Part shown: positions 33,745 through 45,308 of the stretch, piece after piece
Layout: each line of letters starts with the position of its first letter
Numbering within the stretch: position 1 is the first letter of the stretch
Source of the DNA: Tilletiopsis washingtonensis
Lineage: Eukaryota > Basidiomycota > Exobasidiomycetes > Entylomatales
NCBI RefSeq assembly: GCF_003144115.1
Contig: NW_020312000.1
Location: 163,599-227,598 of the forward strand
Direction of reading: 5' to 3'
DNA length: 64,000 bases
Translations under genes and position numbers: made by a program
The notes under the pieces: generated by a model
The model's database searches: none
What the model was told of the DNA's origin: nothing
What the model saw: the letters and a program-made list of their open reading frames with translations, nothing else

Positions 33745-36700
33745 ATGGCCTCGTCGGTCGCATCCACGTCGCGCAGTGCCGGCACGCCGCCGTCGGTGCT
33801 GAACGGCGTCGGGCATGAGGGCGGCGCGGGCGCAAAGGCGCAGCCCGAGGAGGAGGCGGGCGAGGCGGGCAAGCGGCGCCGAGTGAGTGTGCGCGCTGGC
33901 CAAGCGATGGGTGTGGTCGCTGACACGGCCGCTCGTCCATCAGATCTGGGCGGCGTGCGAGTCATGTCGAACGCGCAAGGTGCGTCCTCTCGCGGCCCGC
34001 AGATGCTGGCGCCGAGCTGACCCTTGCCCACAGGCCCGCTGCAACGGCGAGCACCCTTGCTCTGCCTGTCTCTCCAAGGCGCGCTCTTCGCTGCCTCGCG
34101 GCAGCTCGGCGCCTTCAGCCGAGGCCGTACAGGCGCGCGCCCTCGAGCTGTGCGTCTTCGTGTGGGACCGCAAGCCGCGTGGACCCAAGGCCAAGGCGCC
34201 GGAGGAAGGGCGCAAGGCCAGTGGCGCCGCCGCTGGCACTGCCAGGGCCAAGCGTGCTACGCCTGCAGTCAAGGGCGCGCCTCGCAGCGAACGCAGCGCC
34301 GGCTCTGCGTATCTCGCTGCCAAGGGCGCCGCGACGTCGCTGAACGGCGACGGCGACGCGAGCAACGGGAGCATCTCAGCAGGGTTTCCTGGTGCGCCAG
34401 GCTCCGTCTCGAGCGAACGCTCCGGTGCCAGCGGCACGGCGCAGGAGGAGCAGGCTGCATATGCGCAGCACGCTCTGTTCAGCAACGGCAACTTCCTCAG
34501 GCGCCAGAGTCTGCATCCAGATCGACCTTACCCGCCTTCGCCCGGCGGCTCGAGCGGCTACTCTGCCCACTATCCCGCAAGCCATCGGCCGCCTGCGTAC
34601 GAGTACCCGCCCGGCCCAGGCCCGCAGGACTACTACCGAGGGCACGCCAGCTCTCTTGAACGGCTGCCGTGGAACCAGATCCCGGCGTCGCCAGCCACGG
34701 GCTCCACCGGCTCGGCGTCGAGCTATGCGCCTGTAGAGTACGCCGACCTGCGCACGCGCCCGCAGGATGCAGAGTACGCCGATCCCGTCGCGCCGCGGCG
34801 AGCCATGCCTGCCTCGCATGAAGACCCACGAGCGGCGCGTCTCGACGTCTTCGGGCGCAGCTGGGCCGCCAACAGCCCCTATCCGCAGGTTTACGCGCCG
34901 CCCGGCTCTTCGCGTTCCGAGCGCTCGCAAGCGCAAGGCTCGGGCGGGCGCAGACAGTCGCGTGAGAGGCAGTCGTCGCAGGGCAGCGTCTACGACAGAC
35001 CGCCCATGCTCTCTGCTGAGCGCAGAGGGAGCGTCGTGCTCTCGCTCATCGACCAGCTGAGCGGCGTGTTCATCTACAACGATCGACAATTCATCGCGCT
35101 GGCGCTGGCGCAGTTCTCCGACCTCGATGCCTCGACGAAGCTCTTTCCCGCGCGCATCCTGTGGGGCTCTGTGCCCGACGCAGACGGCGCACTGCCGCCG
35201 CCGCCGCCTCAGCATGCACAGCTGGCGCTGCTCTCGCTCCTGGCGCACCGCGCTCTGCTGTTGCCGAGCGTGCGCAGCCAGCGCGACCTGGAGAGCCTGC
35301 AGCAAGGCATGGGTGAAGATCTGAGCCACCTGAATCAGCAACCGCACGATCAAGAACTCAAGGATGGCCTCCTGCTCTTCGCTCGGCGTTGCTGGAACTT
35401 GGCGCACGACACGCTGCTGCGTCTCGTCGCCGACGGCGAGGTAGATCCGCTGCTGCTCATTACGGGCTATGCGCTCGACATGGCTGCGTCCGAAGACGGC
35501 ATCGGCACGGCGTCGATGGGCGAGATGAAGGCCTGGCTCTTCGGCGTGCTCAAGGCGTGGAATCTGCACCTGATGGACCTGCCGGCGCACGTGTCGCCCG
35601 AGGAGGCCGTCGACGATGATGGTGCCGCGCCGTACGATGCAGAGTTGCCGCCGGGCACGCCGATGCCGCGGCCTCTCGACGCACGCTACGCTGTGCTGCA
35701 CCCTGCCGATCGCGAGGCACTGCGGCGCTGCGTCGTCGTTGTGTGCACCTCGTTTGTCTGGACGCAGTCCAACGACAACTTTGCGAAGCACACGTTCAAT
35801 CTCTCCTCGCTCAAGGTGAGCCTTCTGGGCGCCGACAACACCATCCATCGCGGTGCAGCGTGGGCTCCACCCGCGGCGCCGCCAAATGGCGCCACGCCGA
35901 GCGACACGTCCATCTGTGCGGTGCAGCACGTGGCGTTTCTGCTCTTTGGTCGCATTCTGCGCATGCTCAACACGCCGCTCGAGGACCTGCTCAACGGCAC
36001 GGGCGCCGAGCCGGACTTGCAGAAGGCCGTCGACGAGATCGAGGAGACGCTGCAGTGGGCCAAGGCGTGCATTCCTGTGCCGAAGCTCGACGGCACCGAG
36101 ATGCCGCTCGCCGTCTCTGCTTTCCTGCACCTGCGAGTCATCGACTTGATGTCGTACCGCCTCTTCGCCGCCATCGTGCTGTACCAGAACTTCACAAACG
36201 AAGCAGTGGATGAAGGAGGAGGCGGCGCCGCTGGATCCTTGCGGCTCAAGGTCATCATGGAGCCTGGCCCCAATCTCTCGACGCAGTACGAGACGCTGCG
36301 CAGCGGAGCAGCCGGCATTTCTCCCGTCGAGGGCGATGGCATGCCGCCTGCGCCGCCTCGCAAGCGCCGCGAGCTGTTGCGCGTCTCGAAGGATCCCTCG
36401 ACGGCAGCGATGGCGCCGCTCTTCGAGGTCGACGCCGTGGTGCGCAAGACGCTCGAGCTGCTCGAGAACCACGAAGAACCGGTGCCCGGCGAGGTAGGCA
36501 CGGCAGCTGGCGTGACGCTGGGCAACATCAGCCGAGCGATGCGCTGGCCGCGGCATCTGCACAAGCTGTGCAGCCAGGCCTTCGCGATTGGTGCGGAAGT
36601 CGAAGCATCGCAGAAGGCCTGGCGCGAACACTTCGTCCAGCATCGCCCGGAGCCATACTGGGCTGAGCCTGTGACGCACAACAAGGTGCCGCCGCTGAGT

Positions 36701-37028
36701 GAGTCATTCCCCTTCCGCCCGGTCTCTTGCACTGCGCGGAGACTGCCGACGCAGCGTGCAGCTGCTGAAGTCGCTGCCTCCGCCAGCTACGCAACCAGTC
36801 ATCGACTCAATGTGGGGCATTGGCGACCGCCTCATCCGCCTGCTCCAGGCGCTCGGTCGGAGTGAGTGAACGCGGCAGAGAGAGACCTTCGCGCTCCACC
36901 GCTGCTGACTGCCATCCTCTCTCCCAGGCGGCAGCGAACACTCGCGCCTCACCGCGCTGCGTGCCGAGCAGTATCGTGCCGAGCGAGTCGCTTGGGTGCA
37001 GGCGCAGAAGCTGGCGCAGGGCGACTGA
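33745..37028 (+). CDS. Zn2Cys6 fungal transcription factor, 1019 residues
   Basis: Exons: 33745-33882, 33944-33979, 34034-36698, about 36742-36861, 36928-37028. The binuclear zinc cluster is split over three exons and is completed only by splicing: CESCRTRK-ARCNGEHPCSAC, then a sixth Cys in CVFVWDRKPRGPK. The six Cys are 51, 54, 61, 67, 70 and 98, so the last spacing is 27 residues rather than the usual 6-9. A disordered Ser/Pro/Gly-rich region follows, then from ~365 to the end a helical region typical of the fungal factor middle homology domain (FGRILRMLNTPLEDLL, VIDLMSYRLFAAIVLYQNF, ALRAEQYRAERVAWVQ). The intron 4 acceptor is uncertain; 36741/36742 (GAG) keeps the frame. Target genes unknown. 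Confidence 0.88.
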
Positions 37029-37663
37029 GCGTCGCCCCTGAGCTGGCTGCGGTGGACGTTGTCTGCCTGCGTCTCTTGCGCAAGTCCCTCCTCTCTTCTC
37101 CTCGTTCCTCCTCCGGCTGCGTCCCCTCCTCTTGCGCCGCCTGTCACACTTCTTCATGATCCTCTCAATCCGTCACTCCTCTCATTGCCTCGCGCCGTCC
37201 TGCCGAGGAGAGCAATCGCATGATATCCAGCTCCCGCCCGCAGTCGCGAGGCCACGCGGCATGACGACGTGCTGTGCTGCTTCGTCGCCTTGCCCGTATC
37301 TCGCTGCTCATGACGAGGGGCCTTGCCGATGTTTGACGTTGGCCGCGGCGAGCTCGAGGCGTGGCAGGCACAGAGAGCGTAGTCAAGTCTGAGTAGGCGC
37401 GCCTCGCGAGCGCAGGCGCCGCGCTTCCACGGGGTGCGCATGCCGGTGCCCGAGCTTTGTGCGAGGCACGCCCGCCGCGCTCGAGCTCCTGCGTCTCGAC
37501 CCCCATCCCCTAATTCCCGCGCTTCTTCTCCCAGGCCCCCGTCGCTCGTCTCTTCTCTCCGTCTCGCTAATTCTCATCACCCCTGCTCACCTCTTCCTCC
37601 TCGCTCCCGCTCCTCGCCTGAGCCCTCAGCGCTGCCCATACTGGACGCAGCAGCAGCGCGCCC
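37029..37663. other. Spacer between Zn2Cys6 factor and Ras-GAP gene
   Basis: 635 bp between two genes on the same strand. 37480-37620 is strongly pyrimidine-rich and probably the leader of the Ras-GAP gene. Nothing else distinct seen. Confidence 0.4.
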
Positions 37664-40600
37664 ATGAGCGCGCCGCCGACGCGCGTCGTGCCCTCGCTCT
37701 TCCTGCCCATCGCCAGCAGCAGCTCGAGCCAGGCCGGCGGCGCCAGCAGCTCCAGCACCGCTCGCTCCTCTACCATGCCGTCGCCCATCGCCCGCACGGC
37801 CGGCGCTGCGTCGCCCACGCCCGCCCCGACACAGTGAGTGCCAGGCCGGCTCGCGCACGCAACGTCCGTGGACGATGCTGAGGCTCGCTCTTCGCTTCGC
37901 AGCGGGGCAGAGGCGACGCTCGCCGTGCACATCTGGTGTGTGCCGGCCGCCTCGGGCAGCTCCGCCCTCTCGCGAGCGCCGCTGCTGCGCGAGGTGCCGC
38001 AGGTGCGGCGCAAGCTCACCAAGCGCGACTCGCGTGCGCCGCCGGGCTCCAGCGGCGGGCTGCAGCCGCACCATCTGCACCACCAGCAGATCGACGAGGC
38101 CGATGCTGGGTGGAGCACGGCGGACAGGGAGGGCGCGGGAAAGTCAGGCCTTGGCTTTGCGGGCATCAAGGGCGCGACTGGCTGGCTGAGAGGTGAGTGG
38201 CCTTGACGCAGACGATGGCGCTGCTAAGGGGGCAGACTTGACCATCGCGCACCTCGTCTCTTGCAGAGAAGCCGAGCCGGACGAAGCTGGCAATGCCAAG
38301 CGCAGAGGCATCGGGCGGCAAGGCCGGCTGGAAACGCGCCACGATCCTGTTCCGGGACGATGGGATTCTGAGCATCTTTGGAGAGGTGAGTCGCACGGGA
38401 AGGATGGCGCCAGCCACAGCGGCTGAGGGCAGCTCCGCAGGATCGCGCACTGCTGCACTCGATCCATGCACCGTCACTGCAGACGAGCGACGTGCGTCGC
38501 GTCGACGACTCGCTCTTCACCAAGCCGCACGTGCTCGGCATCTTCTCTCTGCCTTCCGTCTTCTCCACCTCTGGCGCCCGGACGCCAGCAGCGGCCACAA
38601 GGATAGCGCATGCCTCGAGCTCCAACGAGGCGCTGAACGCATCGGAGAAGGCAGCTCGAGCCGAGCCCATCTACCTCTGCTTCCCCTCGCGCGCCAAGCT
38701 GCTGCGCTGGCGCTCGCTGCTGCGCACGTTTGCCGAGCCCGAGCTCTACGGACCCTCGGGCAGCAGTACGCCGACACACCGACGCTATCGGCAGCTCGAC
38801 ATGACCGTCTTTGAGGCGCGCTTCCCCAACACTTCGCGCGCGCCGCTGCCGTTGCCAGACTACGGGCGCTCGCACGCCAGCTCTGGTAAGGCCAAGGGCC
38901 TGGCGCGACGCCTGAGGCGCAGAGAAGACGAGGAGGCGGAGGACGTCGTGGCATTCGGCGACGAGCCAGGGCACCTGAATGATCTGCCTCCCGGCGCAGA
39001 AGTCTTCGGCAGTCCAACGGCAGCCAGCATCTCCTCGCCGGCACTGGCGGCGGAGAAGCAGATGAGCTCGCTGGCGCGCTTCTCTGCCTCGCTGCGACGC
39101 TCGACTTCGATCGACAGTTTCGGCCCGAGCGAGAATGGCCGCGCTGGGGGCTCTATCTCGCCCATCGCCGCTGGACCCGGCTCAGATAGTGAGGAAGAGA
39201 TGAGCGGCCCAATCTCCGGCCTGACCGGCGCAGCGCGCACGGCTGCTACGGCTGCCATGCCAGCTGGCATGCCGCCTTCGCGCAGCCAACGAAGCCTAGG
39301 CGAGACTGCCGGTCCTAGCACGGCACCCACTTTCACCGCCTGCTACTGCCTCGTCCTACTCGACGGCGCCGTTGTGGCTCGCACCAAGGTACGCGCAAGC
39401 GGCACGGGCTCCATCGTCTGGGTCGAGAAGTTCTGCATGGCCGAGGTACCGTCTCTCTCCTCGTTGCAAGTCGACGTCATCTGCAGTCAGCGCACAGGCA
39501 AGTACTCGTTGCTCGGCTCGGTCGACATTCCGATAGAGACGATGCGCAGAGGAGAAGATGTGGAGGGCTGGTTCCCGATTTGGGCCCAACGACGCGTGGA
39601 TGATGCGGCTGCGGCAAACGCGCGCTCGGACTTGAGCTACGGCCGCGAGATGATTGGAGAACTCAAAATGGTCATCCGCGTGCGCGAAGAGACTATCCTC
39701 GCTCGCACCAAGTATCAGGGCGTCGAGAAGGTGAGTGATGTTGGCTCCGACGCTGCCTCGCTCGAGCTGACACGGGCTTGCTGGCAGGCTCTGAATGCGC
39801 CAAATTGCGTCTCTCTCGTACGCGCGCTCTCCAAGGAGCTCGAGGAGGACCGGCTCATCACACATCTCGTCGACATCTGGACGAGCTCAGGCACCATCGT
39901 GCAGCGTCTCGCGGACCTGGCCGACGTCGAGAGCAGTGCGTTTGGCGACAAGCTTGAGCCTGAGCTTCTCTTCCGGTGAGCGAGGCGCACGATCCCAGAC
40001 TCGTGCATCTTCTGACAGCACACCTGGGCGCAGAGGCAACACGCTGCTCTCTCGCAGTCTAGACAAGTTCCAGCGGCTGTATTGCTCGGGCTGGCTAGAC
40101 GTGTCCGTGGGCAGCATCGTTCGACGCATCGTCGAGGAGCGCATCTGGCTTGAGGCCGACGAAGAGGCATCGCATCGCGGAATGTTCAGCTCGGACGCTC
40201 GACCTGGCACTGCTTCGGGACAAGCTGCAGGCGGCGAGTCCATCAGCACGAGCATGAGTCGCTCGTCGACGCACTCTAGCGAGGGCGGACCTGCAGATGC
40301 CTCGCGGGGAGGCGCACTGGAGCAGCTGAAGCGTCTCTGCGTCGAGGTGTGGGAGAGCATCTACAGGAACCGGCATGCCTGTCCGCAGTGAGTGCCGGAG
40401 CAGGTAAGCTGCAGAACTTCATGGCTCATCCTATTCTCGCAGTGATCTGCGCCGCGCTCTCAACCACATCCGCACGACGGTCAATGCGCGCTTCAACGGC
40501 GTCAAGCAGCCTGGTCCCGGCTTTCAGGGTGTCGGTGCCTTCGTCTTTCTGCGCCTCATCTGTCCGGCTATTACGACGCCGCACTTGTACGGCCTGACTG

Positions 40601-42051
40601 CGGGTATGTAGCCATCCGCTTCTCGCGCACACTTCTTGCTCACCCCTTTGCCTACAGTGGCGCCCGATATCCGCAGCGCCAAGACGCTGATGCTGATCGC
40701 CAAGGTCTTCCTGGCACTGGCGAACAAGCGCCCGGCGTTCGACAAGGACAAGGAGCCGTGGCTCGTGCAAGTCAACGACTTTCTGCGCACGCAGGGCGCT
40801 GCATTTGACGACTACATCACTGCCGTCTCGACGCGGCCGCCCGAAGAGATGCAGAGCAAGTCGATGCCTCTCGGCGACGAGAACGATTACTCGCTGCAGC
40901 GGGCAGTGCAGCGGCACATGCCCAAGTTGCCGCCGCTGCACCGCGAGTCGATTCCGACGCCAACGTACCTGCTGGACCGCCCGCTGGCACTCGCATCGCT
41001 GGTCTCGTACGTCGTGCGCTCGGCGCAGCTGGTGCGCAGCGATGAAGAGACGCGCTCTGCGCGATCAGCCGCGACGAGCCAGAGCGAGGAAGTGCTGGCC
41101 GACGCGCCGCCTCAGAGCGCCGAGGCCGGTGCAGCAGCCGAGGCCGATGCGCTGGCCAACTTTGTCGATCTGTGCTGCGACATTGAGGAGGAGACGGGCG
41201 CGGAAATCGATCTCGCAGGCTTCGATCCTGCGCCGCTGCCTCTGCCGCGCGGCCATCTGCCAGGCATGGATCCGCGTCTCGCCACGTCGGCCTCCATCTC
41301 GACGGGTCGCGTCACGCCAGTCAACGGCGCGAGCGGCAGCGGGCACAATGAGCTGCGCAGCAGTCCGGGCATCATCACGGGCTCGCGTAGCCAGACGGGC
41401 TCGTACCAAGAGCCAGACGCCTCGACGGTAAGCTTCGATCGGCAAGGCTCCGCCGGCCGCTCTCGGCGCGCGACAGTCTCGTCTCGGATACCGACCAAAC
41501 AGGCACCGCCGCCTTTCATTGAGGCGTCGCCTGCACCTGACATCACGCCGCGCATGCCTTCCGTCGAGAGCATGCAAGCCAGTGGCGATGGCGGCTTCAG
41601 CAGCACGAATCTCTCGCTCAACCTCGACGAGCAATCCGACGACGAGCTGCGCGCAGCATACCAGAGCTTTGCCGCCTCCTCGTCGCCTGCGCATCGCGTG
41701 CCGCGCTCGCCCGTGCGCGTGTCGCCAGGCAATAGTGGCGTCGTCGGGCGGAGCGCGGACAGCGTACTGCGTCCCATGGGGCGACGGCACTCGAGCGACA
41801 CGTCGCGCTTGACTCACTCTTCGCGCACCACGCGCGGCGATCGTTCTTCGCCTGCGCCCGTCTTCGAGGCCGGCAGTGGCCACGTCTCGCGCCGCAGCAT
41901 CAGCAGCCGCACGACGGCCGCGCATGCCGGCTTTGCCTCGAGCGACGAGGAGAGCGCAGCGCAGCACAGCGTCCTCTCCGGCACCGTCACCAGCGGCAAC
42001 TCGGCGAAACGCACACGCAAGAGCTGGTGGCGCCGTGCGGCGGGCGCTTGA
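37664..42051 (+). CDS. BUD2: Bud2-like Ras-family GTPase-activating protein (C2 + RasGAP)
   Basis: Exons: 37664-37833, 37903-38192, 38267-38385, 38483-39730, 39788-39975, 40034-40387, 40443-40603, 40658-42051, giving 1307 residues. A Ser-rich N-terminus is followed by a PH-like region (KAGWKRATILFRDDGILSIFGE), a C2-like domain near 475-545 (FTACYCLVLLDGAVVARTK...VDVICSQRTGKYSLLGSVDI), then the RasGAP domain near 570-870. The arginine finger is in LLFRGNTLLSRSLD (Arg672, codon split by an intron), and the signature FVFLRLICPAI is near 826. This order and the GNTLLSRSLDKF phrase fit fungal Bud2/Cla2, the GAP for Rsr1/Bud1 in bud-site selection and polarity; another Ras-GAP class is possible. 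The last ~330 residues are Ser/Arg-rich. The 57-nt intron 39731-39787 is open and in frame. Confidence 0.86.
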
Positions 42052-42359
42052 AGGGCACGGAGTGATGCGGCGGCTTGCAAGCGCAATGCGACGGATGCGG
42101 ACATGCGGGGCGTGAGACATGCGAGAGAGGGGACGCAGTGAAGAGGCGGTGTGAGCCGAGAGCCAGCCTGGCTTGCGGGAAGGTGACGCGGGTCGTGCTT
42201 GAAGGATGCGAGACGGGTGCGGACAGCGTGGCGTGAGATGTGGTGACGCGGGCGGAGAAGACAACGCGAAGCGGAGAGGACAGGAAAAGAGGCGCTGGGG
42301 CAGGAGGAGAGAGTGGGCCGGAGCTGCGAGAGAGAAGGGAGGGACGGGTGGGGCGGCGG
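42052..42359. other. Convergent 3' region Ras-GAP / RFX gene
   Basis: 308 bp between two facing stops, purine-rich on the plus strand (GGAGAG-like runs at 42240-42350). It presumably holds both 3' UTRs; no other feature seen. Confidence 0.4.
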
Positions 42360-45308
42360 CTAGGCGAGTGATGCGAGACGAGCGAGCGAAGCGTCGTACA
42401 TCATTTGCGAGTCGGCGCCCGACGGTGCCTGGAGCTCGTCCAGGCCGAGATTCTCGAGTCCGAGGCCATCGTGCTGCATCTGCTGCTGAGCAGAGACGGA
42501 GCGCTCGCGCATCTGTTGCCACTTCAAGTTGCTGCGCGTCTCGAGCACGAGGCTTGCAGGCGGCGACTCGAGATGCGACTCGTCGTCCGAGAAGGGACTG
42601 TCGATGCTGGCCCAACTCTGGTCGCGAGAATGAGGCTGGAAGTGATTGAAGGCATCGGAGACGTCGGCGCTGAGACTGAGGCTCGAAGAAGTGGAGCCGG
42701 TGGAGAGCGTGGGCGAGCGCTCCCAGTGCGACGAGGAGAGGGAGAAGCGAGCGCGTAGCTCGACTATGTCCGCCCAGATGGAGTTGACGGCCACTGAGAG
42801 AAGGGCACGCGTCAGCGATGGCTCTGCTTGTCTGCCTCGCGGGGAGGGGGATGAGGGCACTCACAGAGGCACTCGCACCACCGCCACGCAAGTTCCGTGC
42901 GGCTCACGACGAACGCATCGGGAAAGCGACCTCTCGATCCCGAGCCTTGCAGCGACGCCTGCACTTCCGTGGGGAAGCTGACTGCCAGATCTCTGAGCGC
43001 GGAGCATACGACCTCGATGGGCGGATCGGAGATGTGCTCATCCAGGAATCGGAGGAGATGCTGCGATAGAGGGAGTGAGCGGATGTGGGAGAGCGGAAGG
43101 ACGGAAAAGGGTCGCACTTCGTAAAGAGCTCGCTCGGCTGACAGGATTGCATCGCAGAGATGCGAAGAACCCCAGATCGCCCAGAGCGCCTCGCGCGGAA
43201 GCTCGGTATAGAGCGACGTCGCTGCTGCTTTGAACTGCGGCGAGAGCAGAAAATAATCCGTTAGAAGGGCTGTAGAGGTCGTGCAAAGACCAGGAGGAAG
43301 CGAGGGGACAAAGGCGGCGGCACTCACCTCGTCAAACGCCAGCTCCCTGAATGCGCGCAACATCCTTTCGCAACCGACCTCAATCTCTTCCCACGTCATC
43401 AACCCCATTCCATCCAGCTGCAGCTCCTGCACCTGAGGCCATCCGCTGATCGCTCTCACAGCTCTCTGCGCCGCGGCGCCAGCGTGCGCAGCGTAGCACG
43501 CCTCGGAGAGGGCCGAGGAAGAAGTGCGCGAGCGGACGCGTCGACGAGAGGAGGTGCGAGGAGGAAACTCTTCATCGGCGTCGGGGTCATCGTCGGCGGA
43601 GTGAAGGAGAGAAGAAGCCAGCGCTGCCTTGATCGGAGAGGCACGAGAGGAGAGTCGAGGTGTGTGGTCTGGACTGTGTGCGGGCAGAGCACCGACGGTG
43701 GCATAGGCTGCTACAGCACGCAACAGGTCCGACTGGTGCTGCGAGGGCTCGCCTCCGTGATGTATCGGCATCGCGGCGTCGGCGTCGGGTGAGGCACCTT
43801 CGTCTTCCTCGCCAGCGAAGAAGAATTGCGCTGAGCCAGTGCGCTTCAGTGTGCTGCTCGGGCCATGGAGGCGACGCCTGAGTTCCTCTTCAGCGTCCAA
43901 GTGAGCGTAAGAGAACGCGGACGAAGCTTGCCCGTCGTCGACGTCCATCTGCATCGAGTCGTTCGACATCACTGTCGACGCTTCAGTCGTGGTAGCTCCG
44001 TCTCGCGTCGAATGGCGAAGCAGCGACCGAGGGGCGACGTTGGCGACGGAGGAATCTTCACTGCTGCTGCTGCAGTCCGACGCGGAGGAGGAAGCTGAGA
44101 CCGCACGCTGTCGTTTGCTGGAACCCTTGCCGCCTTGAGCCTCTTGCGCTTGCTCAGCTGCCTCGAGATTGAGCTGTCGACCTGCCTCGCTGAGCTGATC
44201 ACGCTCGAGTAACGTGAGAGGCGCGAAGTCGATGTCTGCCAACTCGATCCCTCGTCAGCCGGTGTTCAGGGAAGTAAAGTGGCGGGGCACTCACAGTGCG
44301 CCAAGCTCCCACCACGCGGGCCCAATCTCTTCGTCTTCAGTCCAACAAAGACGGCCAGCACCATCTTGCCCACCACGGGCTTCGTCAGTGGCTCGAGCCC
44401 CACCGACGCACACGCGAGCTCGTACGAGCGCACGAGCGCGGCGCGGCGCACTACGGCCGGCTCTGCGCGAGGTGAGGAGGGAGAGGCAGGGGCGTAGGAG
44501 GCTTGCAACCTGCAAAAGCGCAGCCGTGTCAGCGCCAGAAATGAAGAAGAGAGGAGGAGAGGACTGACCAAGCCCGTAGAAATGCATGCGCTACTCCATC
44601 CGTTCCTTTTGCCCTTCCCACAATCGCCCATGCTTCGGCCGCCAGCCGGGCAACTTGCGCCTCGTCAGCCGCGTAGCTCTTCGCCTCCTCGCGCTCCCTC
44701 GCGGAGGAGTGGGCATTGCCAGTCGCGCTCGAGGCAGAAGCGGCAAGAGCAGTGCGCAGGCGTCTGGCTTCCAGCGCCGAGCTGCACGGCGCATGGATGG
44801 GTCGTGGCGTCGAGGAGGAGGAGGGACTGGTGAGACTGAGCATCGGCGGCGCACTCGAACGCTGCATCAGTGCATCCCACGTCCTCGCAGAAGGCATGCC
44901 GTTCTCATACGTCTGCGCCTGCGCCTGCGCCTGCTGCTGAGAGCAAGACGCCAACGTAGGCGTCTTGGCTTCGTCTGCAGAATGGGCGCGTGCGCGGGGA
45001 GTGCGCAGCGAAGCGTGTGAAGTCAGGGTGCCGCTGCTGGAGGAGGAGGAGTTGGAGGAGCGCCGTGTGGCATCGTGCTGGAACGTGGGCGAGAGAGAGG
45101 CGAGTGCGGGTGAGAGAGGCGTGAATGCCGAGACGGAGGAGTGACTGCTGCTGTCTGCATTGTTGCCGGTGTGCAAGGTGGAGCTGGCGCGGCTTGAGTC
45201 GATGAGAGAGGCGAAGCTGGGCAGAAACGGAGCGGCGCAAGGCACGAAGGGCAGGGATTGAGGTCGATGACGCGCGTGGGGGCGTGACAGATGCGAGGAG
45301 GAGGACAT
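42360..45308 (-). CDS. RFX-type winged-helix DNA-binding protein (divergent)
   Basis: Exons on the minus strand: 44569-45308, 44295-44509, 43328-44235, 42865-43234, 42360-42793, giving 888 residues. After ~240 Ser/Ala-rich residues, splicing assembles an RFX-like winged helix at about 243-325: FLRAW-LQASY, then VVRRAALVRSYELACASVGL, EPLTKPVVGKMVLAVFVGLK and TKRLGPRGGSLAHY-ID. This matches the RFX pattern (WL..NYE; Y..C....PLN.ASFGKLIR.VF.GL.TRRLGTRG.S.YHY), with its final Tyr codon completed across an intron. RFX proteins bind X-boxes; fungal members control ciliogenesis-unrelated genes such as RNR. The rest has an acidic/Ser-rich linker and a helical C-terminal half (DGMGLMTWEEIEVGCERMLRAF...) that may correspond to the RFX dimerisation/extension region. 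The 93-nt intron 43235-43327 is open and in frame. Confidence 0.8.

Noticed and set aside
34376-36679. 767-codon open frame on the minus strand
   Set aside because: Exactly antisense to the Zn2Cys6 factor; Arg/His/Val-rich composition typical of the reverse frame of GC-rich coding DNA; no family phrase.
41065-42891. 608-codon open frame on the minus strand
   Set aside because: Antisense to the Ras-GAP C-terminus, running into the RFX 3' region; Arg/Ser/Ala noise.
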